The position numbers were made by a program, and so were the translations under genes. A stretch of DNA of 64,000 nucleotides from JBMHDN01 sp049889355 (GTDB lineage Bacteria > Pseudomonadota > Alphaproteobacteria > Puniceispirillales > Puniceispirillaceae): NCBI GenBank assembly GCA_049889355.1, contig JBMHDN010000009.1:33148-97147 (forward strand). Direction: 5' to 3'. Positions 35,591 through 44,961 of this stretch are shown here, one piece after another (within the stretch, counting starts at the first letter, position 1; every line of letters begins with the position of its first letter). The notes under the pieces were generated by a model. The model made no database searches. It worked only from the letters and a program-made list of their open reading frames with translations, and was not told where the DNA came from.

Positions 35591-36622
35591 ATGCGCTCCT
35601 ATATCAAAACAACCATAACAGCCTTGTTAGGTGTTGCGATTTCCTTTGCGGGTTTCCAGACACTGGCCAAGGCAGATGAGATCAATATCTATTCTTATCG
35701 GGCGCAGATGTTGCTTCAACCTTTCCTTGATGCTTATAGCGCTGAGACAGGGACCAGCTTTAATGTTGTGCATGCGCCAAAAGGCCTGCTTCAGCGGTTG
35801 CGTTCTGAAGGAGCGAACAGCCCTGCTGACATGGTGCTGACTGTGGATGTGAGCCGTATCGCAGCACTGGCAGATGAAGGTGTATTTGAGCCACTTTCAG
35901 ATACAATAATCCGTCAGAATGTACCTGCTTATCTGCGGGATGATACAGCAGGCTGGACAGCCTTGTCTTTGCGTGCACGTGTGGTGGCCATCTCTAATGA
36001 GCGGGTGGCAGAAGGCGAGATTGCCCGCATTGAAGATTTAGCAGATCCGAAATGGGAAGGCCGTATTTGTACCCGTAAAGGCAGCCATGTTTATAACCGG
36101 GCACTGCTTGCTTCTCTCATCGCCCATCATGGCAGTGAGGCGGCTACAAAATGGGCCGAAGCACTGGTTGATAATCTGGCCCGCAAGCCGCAAGGCAATG
36201 ACCGTGCACAGGCCAAGGCTATCTGGGCTGGTGAATGTGATGTGGCCATCATGAACAGCTATTATGTTGGCAAGATGAAATTCAATAATAAAGAAACAGA
36301 ACAGCAAGATTGGGCAGAGGCAATTCAGGTGGTCTATCTCAATCAGACCGATCGCGGCCAGCATGTGAATATCTCAGCAGGCGGTGTGCTGAAGAATGCG
36401 AAAAACAAAGAAGCAGCTACCGCCTTTCTTGGCTGGCTGACCACAGACAAAGCACAGAAAATCTATGCTGATATCAATTTTGAATATCCGGTGGTCGCTT
36501 CTGTTCAGCCACATGAAGAGGTCGCCAGCTGGGGCAAGTTCAAAATGGATGAGCTGCCGATATCTGAGATCGCAAAAAACAGCCCAGAAGCACAGCTGAT
36601 CATCGACCGTGTACGCTGGTAA
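35591..36622 (+). CDS. fbpA: Ferric-iron ABC transporter substrate-binding protein (FbpA type)
   Basis: A 343-residue periplasmic iron-binding protein. A Sec signal (ITALLGVAISFAGFQTLAKA) ends near residue 28, and the mature part starts DEINIYSYRAQMLLQPFLDAYS, the FbpA/FutA form. The twin tyrosines NSYYVGK near residue 220 match the iron-binding tyrosine pair of the family. AGAGG precedes the ATG by about 9 bases. A Fur box lies just upstream and a terminator after the gene. The upstream permease has its own Fur box, so the two genes can be read separately. Confidence 0.92.
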   Translation: MRSYIKTTITALLGVAISFAGFQTLAKADEINIYSYRAQMLLQPFLDAYSAETGTSFNVVHAPKGLLQRLRSEGANSPADMVLTVDVSRIAALADEGVFEPLSDTIIRQNVPAYLRDDTAGWTALSLRARVVAISNERVAEGEIARIEDLADPKWEGRICTRKGSHVYNRALLASLIAHHGSEAATKWAEALVDNLARKPQGNDRAQAKAIWAGECDVAIMNSYYVGKMKFNNKETEQQDWAEAIQVVYLNQTDRGQHVNISAGGVLKNAKNKEAATAFLGWLTTDKAQKIYADINFEYPVVASVQPHEEVASWGKFKMDELPISEIAKNSPEAQLIIDRVRW

Positions 36623-36642
36623 GGCCAAAACAAACATAAGAT

Positions 36643-36692
36643 AAAAGCCTGGCATCTTCCCCCCTCATATATTTAGGGTGCCAGGTTTTTTT
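36643..36692. terminator. Bidirectional terminator between fbpA and FecR-domain gene
   Basis: AAAAGCCTGGCA (36643-36654) pairs with TGCCAGGTTTTTT (36679-36691), with a T-run on both strands. It serves the converging fbpA and FecR-domain genes and touches the stop codon of the latter. Confidence 0.85.
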
Positions 36693-39057
36693 ATTCTGCG
36701 GTGGCTTTGACATATTCACTGGCAGATAAAATGGGGATGGTGGCTGCCTCAACCGCATTGCTGACAATATTGCCATTAATATCCAGATAATCTCCATCTG
36801 AATTGGTGACATATTCAACGGCCTGTTCCTGACCAATTTGAATATCGAATTGGCCAAGCAGCCCGTCAATGGCATTCTCCCCATCTGCAATCGAGCCAAG
36901 GCTCATATGCACACTGCCGGCCAATGTGGTGCGCGAGGCGGTGTCAGAAAGGTTCAGCTCGCTGATCTCGAAATTTTCCATATCCATGGTCCGAGCTGAG
37001 CGCAGATTGCCTTCTTCATCTTGCACCAGACTTGCGGTGCGCGACAGTGAGACCCGCATCGCCGCTGGGAAACTGGTATCTGCATAGGTCACGCCACTTG
37101 GATTGCGGCTGGTATCCGTGATCAAATTCACCTCGCGCAGACGCACAGTTCCGCTACCAGATAATCTGTCATAATTCATCACAAAGGAAATATCTGCCAG
37201 GCCAGAGCCGCTATGGCTTGAACGATAGAGGGTATCACGCCCATTCACCGGAATAGATACCTGGCCTCTGGTCAGCTCAATATCATTTTTCTCAAAACGA
37301 GCACTGCCTTTAAAAGCAGAAGAGACAAGATTGTCGTAATTTGTCCCGCGTGTCTGTGTTGAAGGATGACCCATCTGGCCAGTGCTGGTATCGGTGTAAT
37401 AGGTCGTAATCGCCCATAGCGGCGCACCGCCTGCCACCAGATAATCCATCAAATCATCTTCAATCCCAGCGCGGATTTCGGCTGCGCTGGGGCCAGTGTC
37501 AATTTGCGCTGCCTCGCGGGTTTCTTCTTCTAATGCACGGCTTTGTCGCTCGGTATTGCTGGCCAGTTCCAGATAATCATCGCCGCCTAAATCTGGGGTT
37601 CTCAGATCGGTTTCCAACTGCCGCTCAAAAGAAGATGAAATGCCGATTAAGGCCGCATCAATCAGGCCGTTTCTGTCGATGGAGATATCGTTAAATGAGG
37701 TGCGCAATTCAACAGGGCGTGTGTTTAAATCACCTGTTAGGCTGGGGGCAAACAAGAGTGGTTCATCATTTATCTGACCATCTGATAAACCAGAAGAGAG
37801 ACCAGAAGAAAGACCAGAAGAAAGACCAGAAGAGAGATCAGAACGGCTCAAAACGGTGTCGCCAGATGCGATCTGATCGACATTAAAGGTAGCTGTATCT
37901 TCTTGCTTATCTTCATTATTTGAATTGCCAAGACTGGCGAGGCGTTCTTCAAAAAAGCTTTTGAATAAGGTTTCTGCTTCTTCTTCTGATTCGGTGCCCA
38001 GCAAGGCGGTGAAGAGTTCAGTTGCCGCTTCTTCAGAGGCAGCCAGTTCTTCTTCATCCAGACCCAGAATATTCTCTGTTATCAGCAGCTCAGGTGTTAA
38101 TATCTCTATTAATGTTTCAGCTGCATCACCTTCTGAAATTCCGCTTGTTTCGGCCGCGCTATTCTGGCTGGCAAGGTCGGTTTGAGTGGTGCCTGCCTCC
38201 TCTGCGCCACCAGCTGTGTCATCAGTGCTTTGTGTCTCCTCGCCCTCGGCCTCATTTTCAGCCAGTTGTGAAGCGCCCTGTTCTTGGGTCTCGGGGTTAT
38301 TTTCAGCGTCATTAGTGTCAGATTCTGTTGCCTCTTCATCTGAATTGCTGGTTTGTGCGCCAGCTGCAAATTCCACCTGTGTCAGCAGACTATCAAGCCG
38401 TTCTTCAGAATAGAGTTCAGGTGTCCCGACATCCCCTGTAGCAGAAACATCCACGCCCCAGCCCGGTTCCAGCAAATCAGCAGACAGGCCAGTATCCGCC
38501 GCGGTCAGCTGCACAGCCCCTGAGAGCAGCACCAGCGAGGCACCGCCATCTAGGCCCACATTGCCGGCAACAGTGGTGCCGCGGATAGAAGCGGTGGCGT
38601 TGGGGAGTTTCAGCTTCATCGCATCTGGACTGGTTTTTGAAATCTTGCCGGAAATGAATTTAAAACTGCCTTTTCGAACCGAAGCCACCAACGCAGAGGG
38701 TGCATCAGATGACGGGTCATAGATAAATGTATCAATCAGCAGGGCTGCGTTCGGGCCAATCGAAAAAACAGTCTGGTCAGCCAATAATAATTGCAATCGT
38801 TCAGCCGGGCCTGTGGTGATTTCATCATTCAGATAAACAGGATCGCCGATATTAGCGATACGGCCAATAGCTGTGCTGTTCTCGGGTGTGTAGGAAATCT
38901 GGACAGGGGCGGTGCTGGCGGCAATCACACCGCTCACTGGCCGGTTACTATCTGCGGCACGCTGAGCCCACACAGATTGGCTGGCCAGCACAAAACAGCA
39001 GAGTGAGGCGATGAAAAGAGCATATGCCCTTAGACATTGAACAGGACCTAAAAACAC
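36691..39057 (-). CDS. Secreted FecR-domain protein, acidic and repeat-rich
   Basis: A 788-residue exported protein. A Sec signal ends near residue 32 (SQSVWAQ). The FecR domain occupies about 60-200 (GDPVYLNDEITTGPAERLQLLLADQTVFSIGPNA, then RKGSFKFISGK and ATASIRGTTVAGNV). A long, very acidic Glu/Asp/Ser/Thr/Gln stretch follows (~230-390), then four LSSG repeats. The C-terminal ~250 residues are beta-rich with repeated Gly/Ser/Thr. This architecture recalls bacterial FecR-type secreted or surface proteins, not iron-signalling anti-sigma factors, because no transmembrane helix or sigma gene is near. Function unknown. Confidence 0.82.
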   Translation of the reverse strand: MFLGPVQCLRAYALFIASLCCFVLASQSVWAQRAADSNRPVSGVIAASTAPVQISYTPENSTAIGRIANIGDPVYLNDEITTGPAERLQLLLADQTVFSIGPNAALLIDTFIYDPSSDAPSALVASVRKGSFKFISGKISKTSPDAMKLKLPNATASIRGTTVAGNVGLDGGASLVLLSGAVQLTAADTGLSADLLEPGWGVDVSATGDVGTPELYSEERLDSLLTQVEFAAGAQTSNSDEEATESDTNDAENNPETQEQGASQLAENEAEGEETQSTDDTAGGAEEAGTTQTDLASQNSAAETSGISEGDAAETLIEILTPELLITENILGLDEEELAASEEAATELFTALLGTESEEEAETLFKSFFEERLASLGNSNNEDKQEDTATFNVDQIASGDTVLSRSDLSSGLSSGLSSGLSSGLSDGQINDEPLLFAPSLTGDLNTRPVELRTSFNDISIDRNGLIDAALIGISSSFERQLETDLRTPDLGGDDYLELASNTERQSRALEEETREAAQIDTGPSAAEIRAGIEDDLMDYLVAGGAPLWAITTYYTDTSTGQMGHPSTQTRGTNYDNLVSSAFKGSARFEKNDIELTRGQVSIPVNGRDTLYRSSHSGSGLADISFVMNYDRLSGSGTVRLREVNLITDTSRNPSGVTYADTSFPAAMRVSLSRTASLVQDEEGNLRSARTMDMENFEISELNLSDTASRTTLAGSVHMSLGSIADGENAIDGLLGQFDIQIGQEQAVEYVTNSDGDYLDINGNIVSNAVEAATIPILSASEYVKATAE
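37789..37836. repeat. 12-bp in-frame tandem repeat in FecR-domain gene
   Basis: Four copies of ACCAGAAGARAG, at 37789, 37801, 37813 and 37825, encode four LSSG units on the minus strand. Copy-number change would keep the frame and lengthen or shorten a flexible linker. Confidence 0.9.
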
Positions 39058-39106
39058 ACAACCCTCTACACAATAGACCCAAACGAGCCTATGCTAACGC
39101 AGATTC

Positions 39107-39784
39107 GTGTGTTTGTCAGCCAAGGCGTTGGCACTTGACCAGTTCTATGAGATTTCAATCCTAATGTTTATCCTGATTTTGCTCTCCATTGTCTTTGTTA
39201 TTCTGGCGATAGTCGGGGCTATCAGAGGGCGTGATGGTGAGCGTTTTGACGCCTATTTCTTTTTCATGCTGGCAGTGGCTGGCGCGCTGTTAATTTTGCC
39301 TGTCCGGCATATGCTGTTTGAATATCGGCTGGCAGAGGCCAGCAACAAGCTGCTTGGGCGTGATGATGTGGTGGTTGATTGTAATTCATATTTTGACAGC
39401 CTGTTTCATTTAGGCGCGGCCGGTTTTGTCTATCGCGGCTCTTCGGTCATTAATTTAGAAGTGCGCACCTGTTCAGGCATGCGTGATTATCTGGCCAAGC
39501 CCACCACCACAGATCGCTATATTCTCTATAATCTGCATGTCCTGACCCATGAAGCCATGCATGTGGCCGGTGAGATCAATGAAATTCGAACTGATTGCCA
39601 GGCGTTTCAGCGCAATCACCGCACCGCTATGGCCTTGGGGGTGGATGAAAAGGTGGCGGCGGTCAATGCGCGCATTTTGCATCGATTCCGCTCACCAAAA
39701 CATCCCTATTATTCAGCAGATTGCGAGCCGGGCGGCCCGCTGGACGAACAGCTGGCAGATGCGGTCTGGCTGGCTCCCAATTAA
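39107..39784 (+). CDS. Membrane protein with HEAMH metallopeptidase-like motif
   Basis: An uncharacterised 225-residue protein. Two membrane helices lie at about residues 15-40 and 49-70. A soluble domain follows with HEAMH at 148-152 and nearby acidic residues (AGEINEIRTD), consistent with a zinc-binding HExxH site. Four further cysteines (about 92, 122, 164, 206) may form disulfides or bind metal if the domain is periplasmic. I do not recognise a family. The start is unsure: GTG at 39107 has no good ribosome site, and ATG at 39164 would remove most residues before the first helix. It is divergent from the FecR-domain gene, 49 bases away. Confidence 0.68.
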   Translation: MCLSAKALALDQFYEISILMFILILLSIVFVILAIVGAIRGRDGERFDAYFFFMLAVAGALLILPVRHMLFEYRLAEASNKLLGRDDVVVDCNSYFDSLFHLGAAGFVYRGSSVINLEVRTCSGMRDYLAKPTTTDRYILYNLHVLTHEAMHVAGEINEIRTDCQAFQRNHRTAMALGVDEKVAAVNARILHRFRSPKHPYYSADCEPGGPLDEQLADAVWLAPN

Positions 39785-39832
39785 AGAGAGGTGAGATCGG
39801 CGCGCTGCTGAACTGTATCACGCGTAATAGGG

Positions 39833-41047
39833 TTATCGCTGGCGATAAACAAACAGAATAGCCACCAAGGAAATAAAGCCAGCTATGAGCACCAGCTGAG
39901 TGGCAAAAATCGTATCTACATCACCGCCAAAGCCAATGATAAGCGCGCCAATGCCGCCACCTGCAAACATTTGCATGGCCCCAATGAGCCCAGAGGCTGT
40001 GCCGCCATAGCTGCCTGCTGATTTGATGCCGCCGATCACCACATTGGCAACACACAAGCCATTGCCAAGGCCAAAAAGCGCACAAATCAGCGCAACCGGC
40101 AAGGTGGCTTGTAGGCCAGAATATTGTATAGCCAACAACAGGCTAAGGGCAATCACCGTTAGCATACAGCCGATGAGCGCGGCGCGTTCAATGCCTTTAT
40201 GAACCAGATATAGGCGGTTGATCAGATTGCCTAGAAAATAACAGACAGGGGTTAGCGCAAACCAAAACCCAAATTCAAGAGCAGAAGCCCCCATCTGGCT
40301 GTAGAGATAGGGCAGAAACGCATTCATGGATAAAAAGATTCCCACCTGCAAGGCGGCCACCACACAAAAGCCAAGAAAAAGCGGGGTGCGCAGGACCTGA
40401 TGATAGGCCGAAAAAATATAGCCAAGTCGCAATTCAGCGCCGCGCTCTAAATGGGTTTCACGCACATAAATAGGAAACAGCAGCGTCAATAGCACGCCAG
40501 CTGCGGTGATCACCGCCATCGCCCCTTGCCAGCCAAAAACAGTTACAATCACCCCGCCAAGCATCAGGCCGAAAATCGGAACCAGCGCATGCATGGTTTG
40601 AACCGAGGCCATAGCCTTTGCCGCATTCTGGCGGTCAAGCGCATCATTGATCATCGCCCGCGCCATCGCTAAACAGGCCCCGGCCCCGAGACCTTGAATA
40701 ATTCGCCCAATGGTCAGGCTGAACATATCTTGTGCAAAATAACCTATGAACCCGCCCACCATCATTGCCAATGCCCCTAAAATCATAAAAGGACGCCGAC
40801 CAAACAGATCAGAAAATGGTCCAATAATGAGCTGGGTAATGGCCAGCACAGCCATATAAATGGTCAGTAATAGCTGCACGGCACTAGCAGAGGCACCGAG
40901 CGCATCGCCAATCAGCGGCAAGGCCGGGGTGATGAGCGCAATACCCAGAACCGAGCAGCCAGTGGCCAAACCCAAAAGCGGTATCGGTGGCAGATAAATC
41001 TTCTGGAGGGTGTCAGACTCGGCTGTCGCCAATTTTTGTTCAGCCAT
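39833..41047 (-). CDS. MFS transporter, Bcr/CflA drug-resistance type
   Basis: A 404-residue membrane protein with 12 hydrophobic segments. The motif-A loop GPFSDLFGRRPFMI lies near residues 77-90, and ALPLIGDALGAS with QLIIGPFSD is typical of the Bcr/CflA (DHA1) group. It is the last gene of the lig operon, 22 bases after pobA, so it may import 4-hydroxybenzoate or related aromatics, or export toxic intermediates. DHA1 members are mostly exporters, so the second is at least as likely. Confidence 0.87.
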   Translation of the reverse strand: MAEQKLATAESDTLQKIYLPPIPLLGLATGCSVLGIALITPALPLIGDALGASASAVQLLLTIYMAVLAITQLIIGPFSDLFGRRPFMILGALAMMVGGFIGYFAQDMFSLTIGRIIQGLGAGACLAMARAMINDALDRQNAAKAMASVQTMHALVPIFGLMLGGVIVTVFGWQGAMAVITAAGVLLTLLFPIYVRETHLERGAELRLGYIFSAYHQVLRTPLFLGFCVVAALQVGIFLSMNAFLPYLYSQMGASALEFGFWFALTPVCYFLGNLINRLYLVHKGIERAALIGCMLTVIALSLLLAIQYSGLQATLPVALICALFGLGNGLCVANVVIGGIKSAGSYGGTASGLIGAMQMFAGGGIGALIIGFGGDVDTIFATQLVLIAGFISLVAILFVYRQR

Positions 41048-41069
41048 CGTCTTTTAAACTTTCTTATTT

Positions 41070-42245
41070 TTAAAGCGGCATGCCGACATAATTTTCAGCG
41101 ATCATCTGGCGACCGGCATCGGTGCGGGTGACATAATCCAGCTCTGCTTCCTTAATGCGCTGATCAAAGGGATCATCTGAAAACCGATGTGTCAGATTGG
41201 TCAGATACCAACTAAAACGCTGGGTTTTCCAGACCCGGGCCAAAGCCTGTTCAGAATAATGGGCCAGTGCTGCATCATCCTTTTCACCAAAAAAGCGGGC
41301 CAGGGCATGGCTCATATAATGAATATCTGAAAAGGCGAGATTGAGCCCTTTTGCCCCTGTTGGCGGGACCACATGGGCGGCATCTCCTGCTAAGAGCAAG
41401 CGGCCAAAACACATCGGCTCAGCGACAAAGCTACGCAAGGGCGCAATAGATTTTTCCAAAGACGGGCCTGTCTGGATACTCTCTGCCAAATCTTCCGGCA
41501 GCCGGCGGCGCAATTCATCCCAGAACATGTCATCTGTCCAATTGTCCACCTTATCAGTTGGATCGCATTGGATGTAATAGCGGGACCGGCTCCAGGACCG
41601 CATAGAACAGAGCGCAAAACCGCGCTTTGCGTTCGCATAAACCACCTCTGGTGAGACAGGTGGGACATCTGCCAGCAATCCAAGCCAGCCAAAAGGATAG
41701 CTTTTTTCAAAGATAGAAAGAGCTGCTTCAGGAACTGAGGCGCGGCTGACCCCGTGATAGCCATCACAGCCAGCGATAATCTGACAATTTATCTGGTGGC
41801 TGATGCCATCTTTGACATAGGTCACATAAGGTGAAGTGCTATCAAAATCATGAGGCTGGACATGTTCAGCTTCATAAATGGTCTGGCTGGCAGACTGGGC
41901 GCGCAAATCGCATAAATCTTTGGTGACTTCAGTCTGTCCATAGGCGGTGACAACCTTGCCGCCTGTATTCGTGCCAAGGCCGATGGGGATCAGCTTATTA
42001 TCAAAGGCGATTTGTACCCCATGATGCGGGATACCTTCTGTTTTCAGGCGGGTATCTGCCTTGATATCGCCAAGGAAATCCACCGTCGTCTGTTCTAAAA
42101 TACCAGCTCGGATACGCGCCAAGACATAAGCCTGACTGCGCTGCTCCAAAATAATATTTTCAATCCCCATCTGATCGAGCTTGGCCCCTAATGCCAAACC
42201 AGCCGGACCTGCGCCAATGATCACCACCTGCGTCATGCTTGCCAT
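41070..42245 (-). CDS. pobA: 4-hydroxybenzoate 3-monooxygenase
   Basis: A 391-residue flavoprotein that hydroxylates 4-hydroxybenzoate to protocatechuate with NAD(P)H and O2. The FAD-binding GAGPAGLALG lies near residues 11-20, the DG motif as CDGYHGVSR, and the GD motif as LLLAGDAAHVVPPTGAKGLNLAFSD. The active-site segments RIRAGILEQTTVD and SRYYIQCDP match PobA. ATG at 42245 is preferred (GAGTGG eight bases upstream); GTG at 42257 and ATG at 42236 are alternatives. It follows ligJ by about 45 bases and feeds the ring-cleavage genes of the same operon. Confidence 0.94.
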   Translation of the reverse strand: MASMTQVVIIGAGPAGLALGAKLDQMGIENIILEQRSQAYVLARIRAGILEQTTVDFLGDIKADTRLKTEGIPHHGVQIAFDNKLIPIGLGTNTGGKVVTAYGQTEVTKDLCDLRAQSASQTIYEAEHVQPHDFDSTSPYVTYVKDGISHQINCQIIAGCDGYHGVSRASVPEAALSIFEKSYPFGWLGLLADVPPVSPEVVYANAKRGFALCSMRSWSRSRYYIQCDPTDKVDNWTDDMFWDELRRRLPEDLAESIQTGPSLEKSIAPLRSFVAEPMCFGRLLLAGDAAHVVPPTGAKGLNLAFSDIHYMSHALARFFGEKDDAALAHYSEQALARVWKTQRFSWYLTNLTHRFSDDPFDQRIKEAELDYVTRTDAGRQMIAENYVGMPL

Positions 42246-42289
42246 TTTATTTACCACTCACTATCTGCCGGCCCGTTTGGATCATGCGC

Positions 42290-43309
42290 TCAGTTAATAT
42301 AGGCGCCCAGCCGCGAGAAAACACGTCTTGTATTTCCTTCGAAAATGGCCTGTTTTTGGGCAGTATCGAGTCTCTTATTGGCGTCAATATAGCGCTTTGT
42401 ATCATCGTAATGATGGCCTGAACGCGGGTCGATGCCGCGCACCGCACCAATCATCTCAGAAGCAAAGAGAATATTTTTGGTCGGGATAACCTCCAACAGC
42501 AAATCAATGCCATCCTGGTGATAGACGCAAGTATCAAAATAGATATTATTTAACACCCGCTCATCTAAATCGCCGAGCCCCTTATCCTGGGCAATGCCGC
42601 GGAACCGCCCCCAATGATAAGGCACTGCTCCGCCGCCATGCGGGATAATGATTTTCAGTTCAGGGAAATCGACAAACACCTCTGAGAACATCAATTGCAC
42701 AAAAGCAGTGGTATCAGCGCCCAGATAATAGCTGGAGGTGGTATCGAGTGAGTGGTGACAGGCCCCGGAGACATGGATCATCGCTGGCACATCCAGCTCA
42801 ACCATTTTCTCATAAAACGGATACCAATAGCGATCACCAAGCCTGGCATCCTGCCAGAAACCCCCTGATGGATCTGGGTTCAGATTACAGCCGATAAAGC
42901 CCATCTCTAGGACACAGCGCTCTAGCTCTTTGATGCTGCTCTCAATCGCAGTTTGTGGGCTTTGAGGCAATTGGCAAACCGGCACAAAATTTTCCGGAAA
43001 GAGCATGCAGACACGTTTGATCAAATCATTCTGCTGTTCAGTCCAGGCCTGAGAGGTGCTGGCATTGCCCAGATGATGGCCCATCCAGCTGGCACGTGGT
43101 GAAAAGATAGTGATATCAGTACCGCGATCCTGCTGCATTTTCAGCTGATTTTGGGCGATAGAGTCTCTGATCTCATCATCTGAGACGTCAATCGTGCCTT
43201 TTTCAAAAAGATGATCTGGATTGTGTTTCAGCATCTCTTTTTGCGCATTGCGATAGGCTTCAACCGCAGGCGGGGTGGTGGTGTAATGGCCGTGGCAATC
43301 AATAATCAT
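42290..43309 (-). CDS. ligJ: 4-oxalomesaconate hydratase
   Basis: A 339-residue amidohydrolase-superfamily enzyme that hydrates 4-oxalomesaconate to 4-carboxy-4-hydroxy-2-oxoadipate. The metal-binding start IDCHGHY (His6, His8) and the later His in PAMIHVSGACHHS and IIPHGGGAVPYH are visible, as is FASEMIGAVRG near the C-terminus, matching LigJ. It is placed between the aldolase ligK and pobA, 14 bases after the former. It is the penultimate step of the protocatechuate 4,5-cleavage pathway. Confidence 0.92.
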   Translation of the reverse strand: MIIDCHGHYTTTPPAVEAYRNAQKEMLKHNPDHLFEKGTIDVSDDEIRDSIAQNQLKMQQDRGTDITIFSPRASWMGHHLGNASTSQAWTEQQNDLIKRVCMLFPENFVPVCQLPQSPQTAIESSIKELERCVLEMGFIGCNLNPDPSGGFWQDARLGDRYWYPFYEKMVELDVPAMIHVSGACHHSLDTTSSYYLGADTTAFVQLMFSEVFVDFPELKIIIPHGGGAVPYHWGRFRGIAQDKGLGDLDERVLNNIYFDTCVYHQDGIDLLLEVIPTKNILFASEMIGAVRGIDPRSGHHYDDTKRYIDANKRLDTAQKQAIFEGNTRRVFSRLGAYIN

Positions 43310-43323
43310 GGATTATAATCCTC

Positions 43324-44052
43324 TCACTCATCATCGCCGCATTGAATGCCATTAAAGCTGCCAAGGGCATTCAAATCATCGACATATTCAAAACCGGCTT
43401 CGGCTAATCTCGGGCGCATATTGTAAATATCAAGGCCCAACTCACCTGCCGCCAGCCGTTGGCGTTTTGCCTCTTCATTATCCGTGCGGGCACGCGCAGC
43501 GCTCAATACGTTTTCAGCCTCTTTGCGGGCGACAACACAAACCCCGTCATCATCTGCGACAATCACATCACCTGGCATCACCAGCTGGCCTGCACAAATC
43601 ACCGGCACATTCACCGCCCCGAGGGTGTTTTTAACAGTCCCTTTTGATGAAATGGCCCGTGACCAGACTGGAAAATCCATCTGCTGGAGATCAGCGATAT
43701 CACGCACACCTGCTTCAATGATCAGGCCGCGCACCCCGCGCGCCTGACAAGATGTGGCCAGCAAATCACCAAAAAATCCGTCTGTATTTTCTGTGGTACA
43801 GGCCACCACCAGCACATCGCCAGGCTGGCAAAGCTCAATCGCCACATGCACCATCCAATTATCACCAGGCTGGGCCAGAATGGTGACCGCATTGCCAGCT
43901 ATCTTTGCCCCGCTATAGATAGGGCGCATATAAGGTTTCATGATCCCGATACGGCCTTGGGCTTCATGGGTGGTCGATGCGCCCTGTTCAGCCAACCCAT
44001 CCACCAGATCAAGAGGGGTGCGTTTGATGTTGCGAACCGCGACTGTTTTCAT
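43324..44052 (-). CDS. ligK: 4-carboxy-4-hydroxy-2-oxoadipate aldolase
   Basis: A 242-residue class II aldolase of the HMG/CHA (RraA-like) family. It splits 4-carboxy-4-hydroxy-2-oxoadipate to pyruvate and oxaloacetate. Conserved features include MRPIYSGAKIAGNAVTI, GDVLVVA, GLIIEAGVRDIADL (substrate Arg/Asp pair) and VMPGDVIVADDDGV. It is 12 bases after ligI in the operon, and the last chemical step of the pathway. RraA-type ribonuclease regulators share the fold, but are shorter and would not sit in this operon. Confidence 0.93.
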   Translation of the reverse strand: MKTVAVRNIKRTPLDLVDGLAEQGASTTHEAQGRIGIMKPYMRPIYSGAKIAGNAVTILAQPGDNWMVHVAIELCQPGDVLVVACTTENTDGFFGDLLATSCQARGVRGLIIEAGVRDIADLQQMDFPVWSRAISSKGTVKNTLGAVNVPVICAGQLVMPGDVIVADDDGVCVVARKEAENVLSAARARTDNEEAKRQRLAAGELGLDIYNMRPRLAEAGFEYVDDLNALGSFNGIQCGDDE

Positions 44053-44064
44053 GGTCCTATCCTC

Positions 44065-44961
44065 TCAATTAAAGCCATATAATCTGGCCGGATTATCAAC
44101 CAGTATCTTTTTCTGCAGCGTTTCATCACGCGCCAAGAGCGGGACCAGATCAAGTAAATCACCATCATTTGGCATATGTTTTTTGATGTTGGGATGTGGC
44201 CAGTCAGTGCCCCAGAGCGTCCGGTCAGGGGCAATTTCGACCAGTTCTTGTGCATAGGGGATGGCATCATAAAAAGGAGGCCCTGCGGCAGAAATCCGCT
44301 CAGAGCCACAGATTTTCACCCACCAATTTTCTCGTTCCATAAAGCGTTTGAGAATCTGAAATGCTTCTTGATGCACACCAGCAGCTGTCGGCACACGGCC
44401 CATATGATCGACAATAATATCCATATCAAATTTCAAGAAGAAATCTTGAAAGCTGATGATATCCTCAGCATTCACATGGATAACCAGATGCCAGCCAAGC
44501 GGCTTGACCCGCTCTAAAACCCGTTCCATCATCGCCAGATCAGGAGTGCCGCCCAGATGGGTCACAAAATTAAAGCGGACACCGCGGACACCCCCTGCAT
44601 CTAGATCTGCAAAATCTTCATCGCTGAAACTGTCATTTGCAATACACACGCCGCGATATGTATCAGGTGCGCTGGCAATTGCATCCAGCATCGCCCGGTT
44701 ATCTGGCCCATGACAGCTGGCTTGGACAATCACCGCCCTATCGATGCCCAGCTTGGCATGTAATTCTGCCAGCTTTTCTTTTGGGCCATCTGGCGGATGA
44801 TAGGTTGATTTTGGATGATAGGGAAAGAACTCATGCGGGCCAAAAACATGACAATGCGCATCACAGGCACCAGCTGGTGCTTTGAAATGCGGGGTGCGTG
44901 TATCGGCCACTGGCGGCATGCAGCTTTTCATGCCAGTTAAAGGATGTGTGTAGTCAGTCAT
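44065..44961 (-). CDS. ligI: 2-pyrone-4,6-dicarboxylate lactonase
   Basis: A 298-residue amidohydrolase that hydrolyses 2-pyrone-4,6-dicarboxylate to 4-oxalomesaconate. The metal-site start CDAHCHVFGP lies near residues 33-42. Other marks are VQASCHGPDNRAML, GVRGVRFNFV and LWGTDWPHPN with the catalytic Asp. The ATG at 44961 is chosen because AAGAGC is upstream and the gene then overlaps the previous stop by eight bases; the frame is open further, but inside the upstream gene. Confidence 0.93.
   Translation of the reverse strand: MTDYTHPLTGMKSCMPPVADTRTPHFKAPAGACDAHCHVFGPHEFFPYHPKSTYHPPDGPKEKLAELHAKLGIDRAVIVQASCHGPDNRAMLDAIASAPDTYRGVCIANDSFSDEDFADLDAGGVRGVRFNFVTHLGGTPDLAMMERVLERVKPLGWHLVIHVNAEDIISFQDFFLKFDMDIIVDHMGRVPTAAGVHQEAFQILKRFMERENWWVKICGSERISAAGPPFYDAIPYAQELVEIAPDRTLWGTDWPHPNIKKHMPNDGDLLDLVPLLARDETLQKKILVDNPARLYGFN

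Noticed and set aside
37695..37886. Plus-strand ORF with repeated Asp-Gln-Lys-Lys units
   Set aside because: It is the complement of the 12-bp LSSG repeat in the FecR-domain gene.
36691..39057. FecR-domain protein as an iron-signalling anti-sigma factor
   Set aside because: It has a cleavable signal and no membrane helix, and no sigma factor or TonB receptor gene is nearby, although the ferric-iron genes are adjacent.
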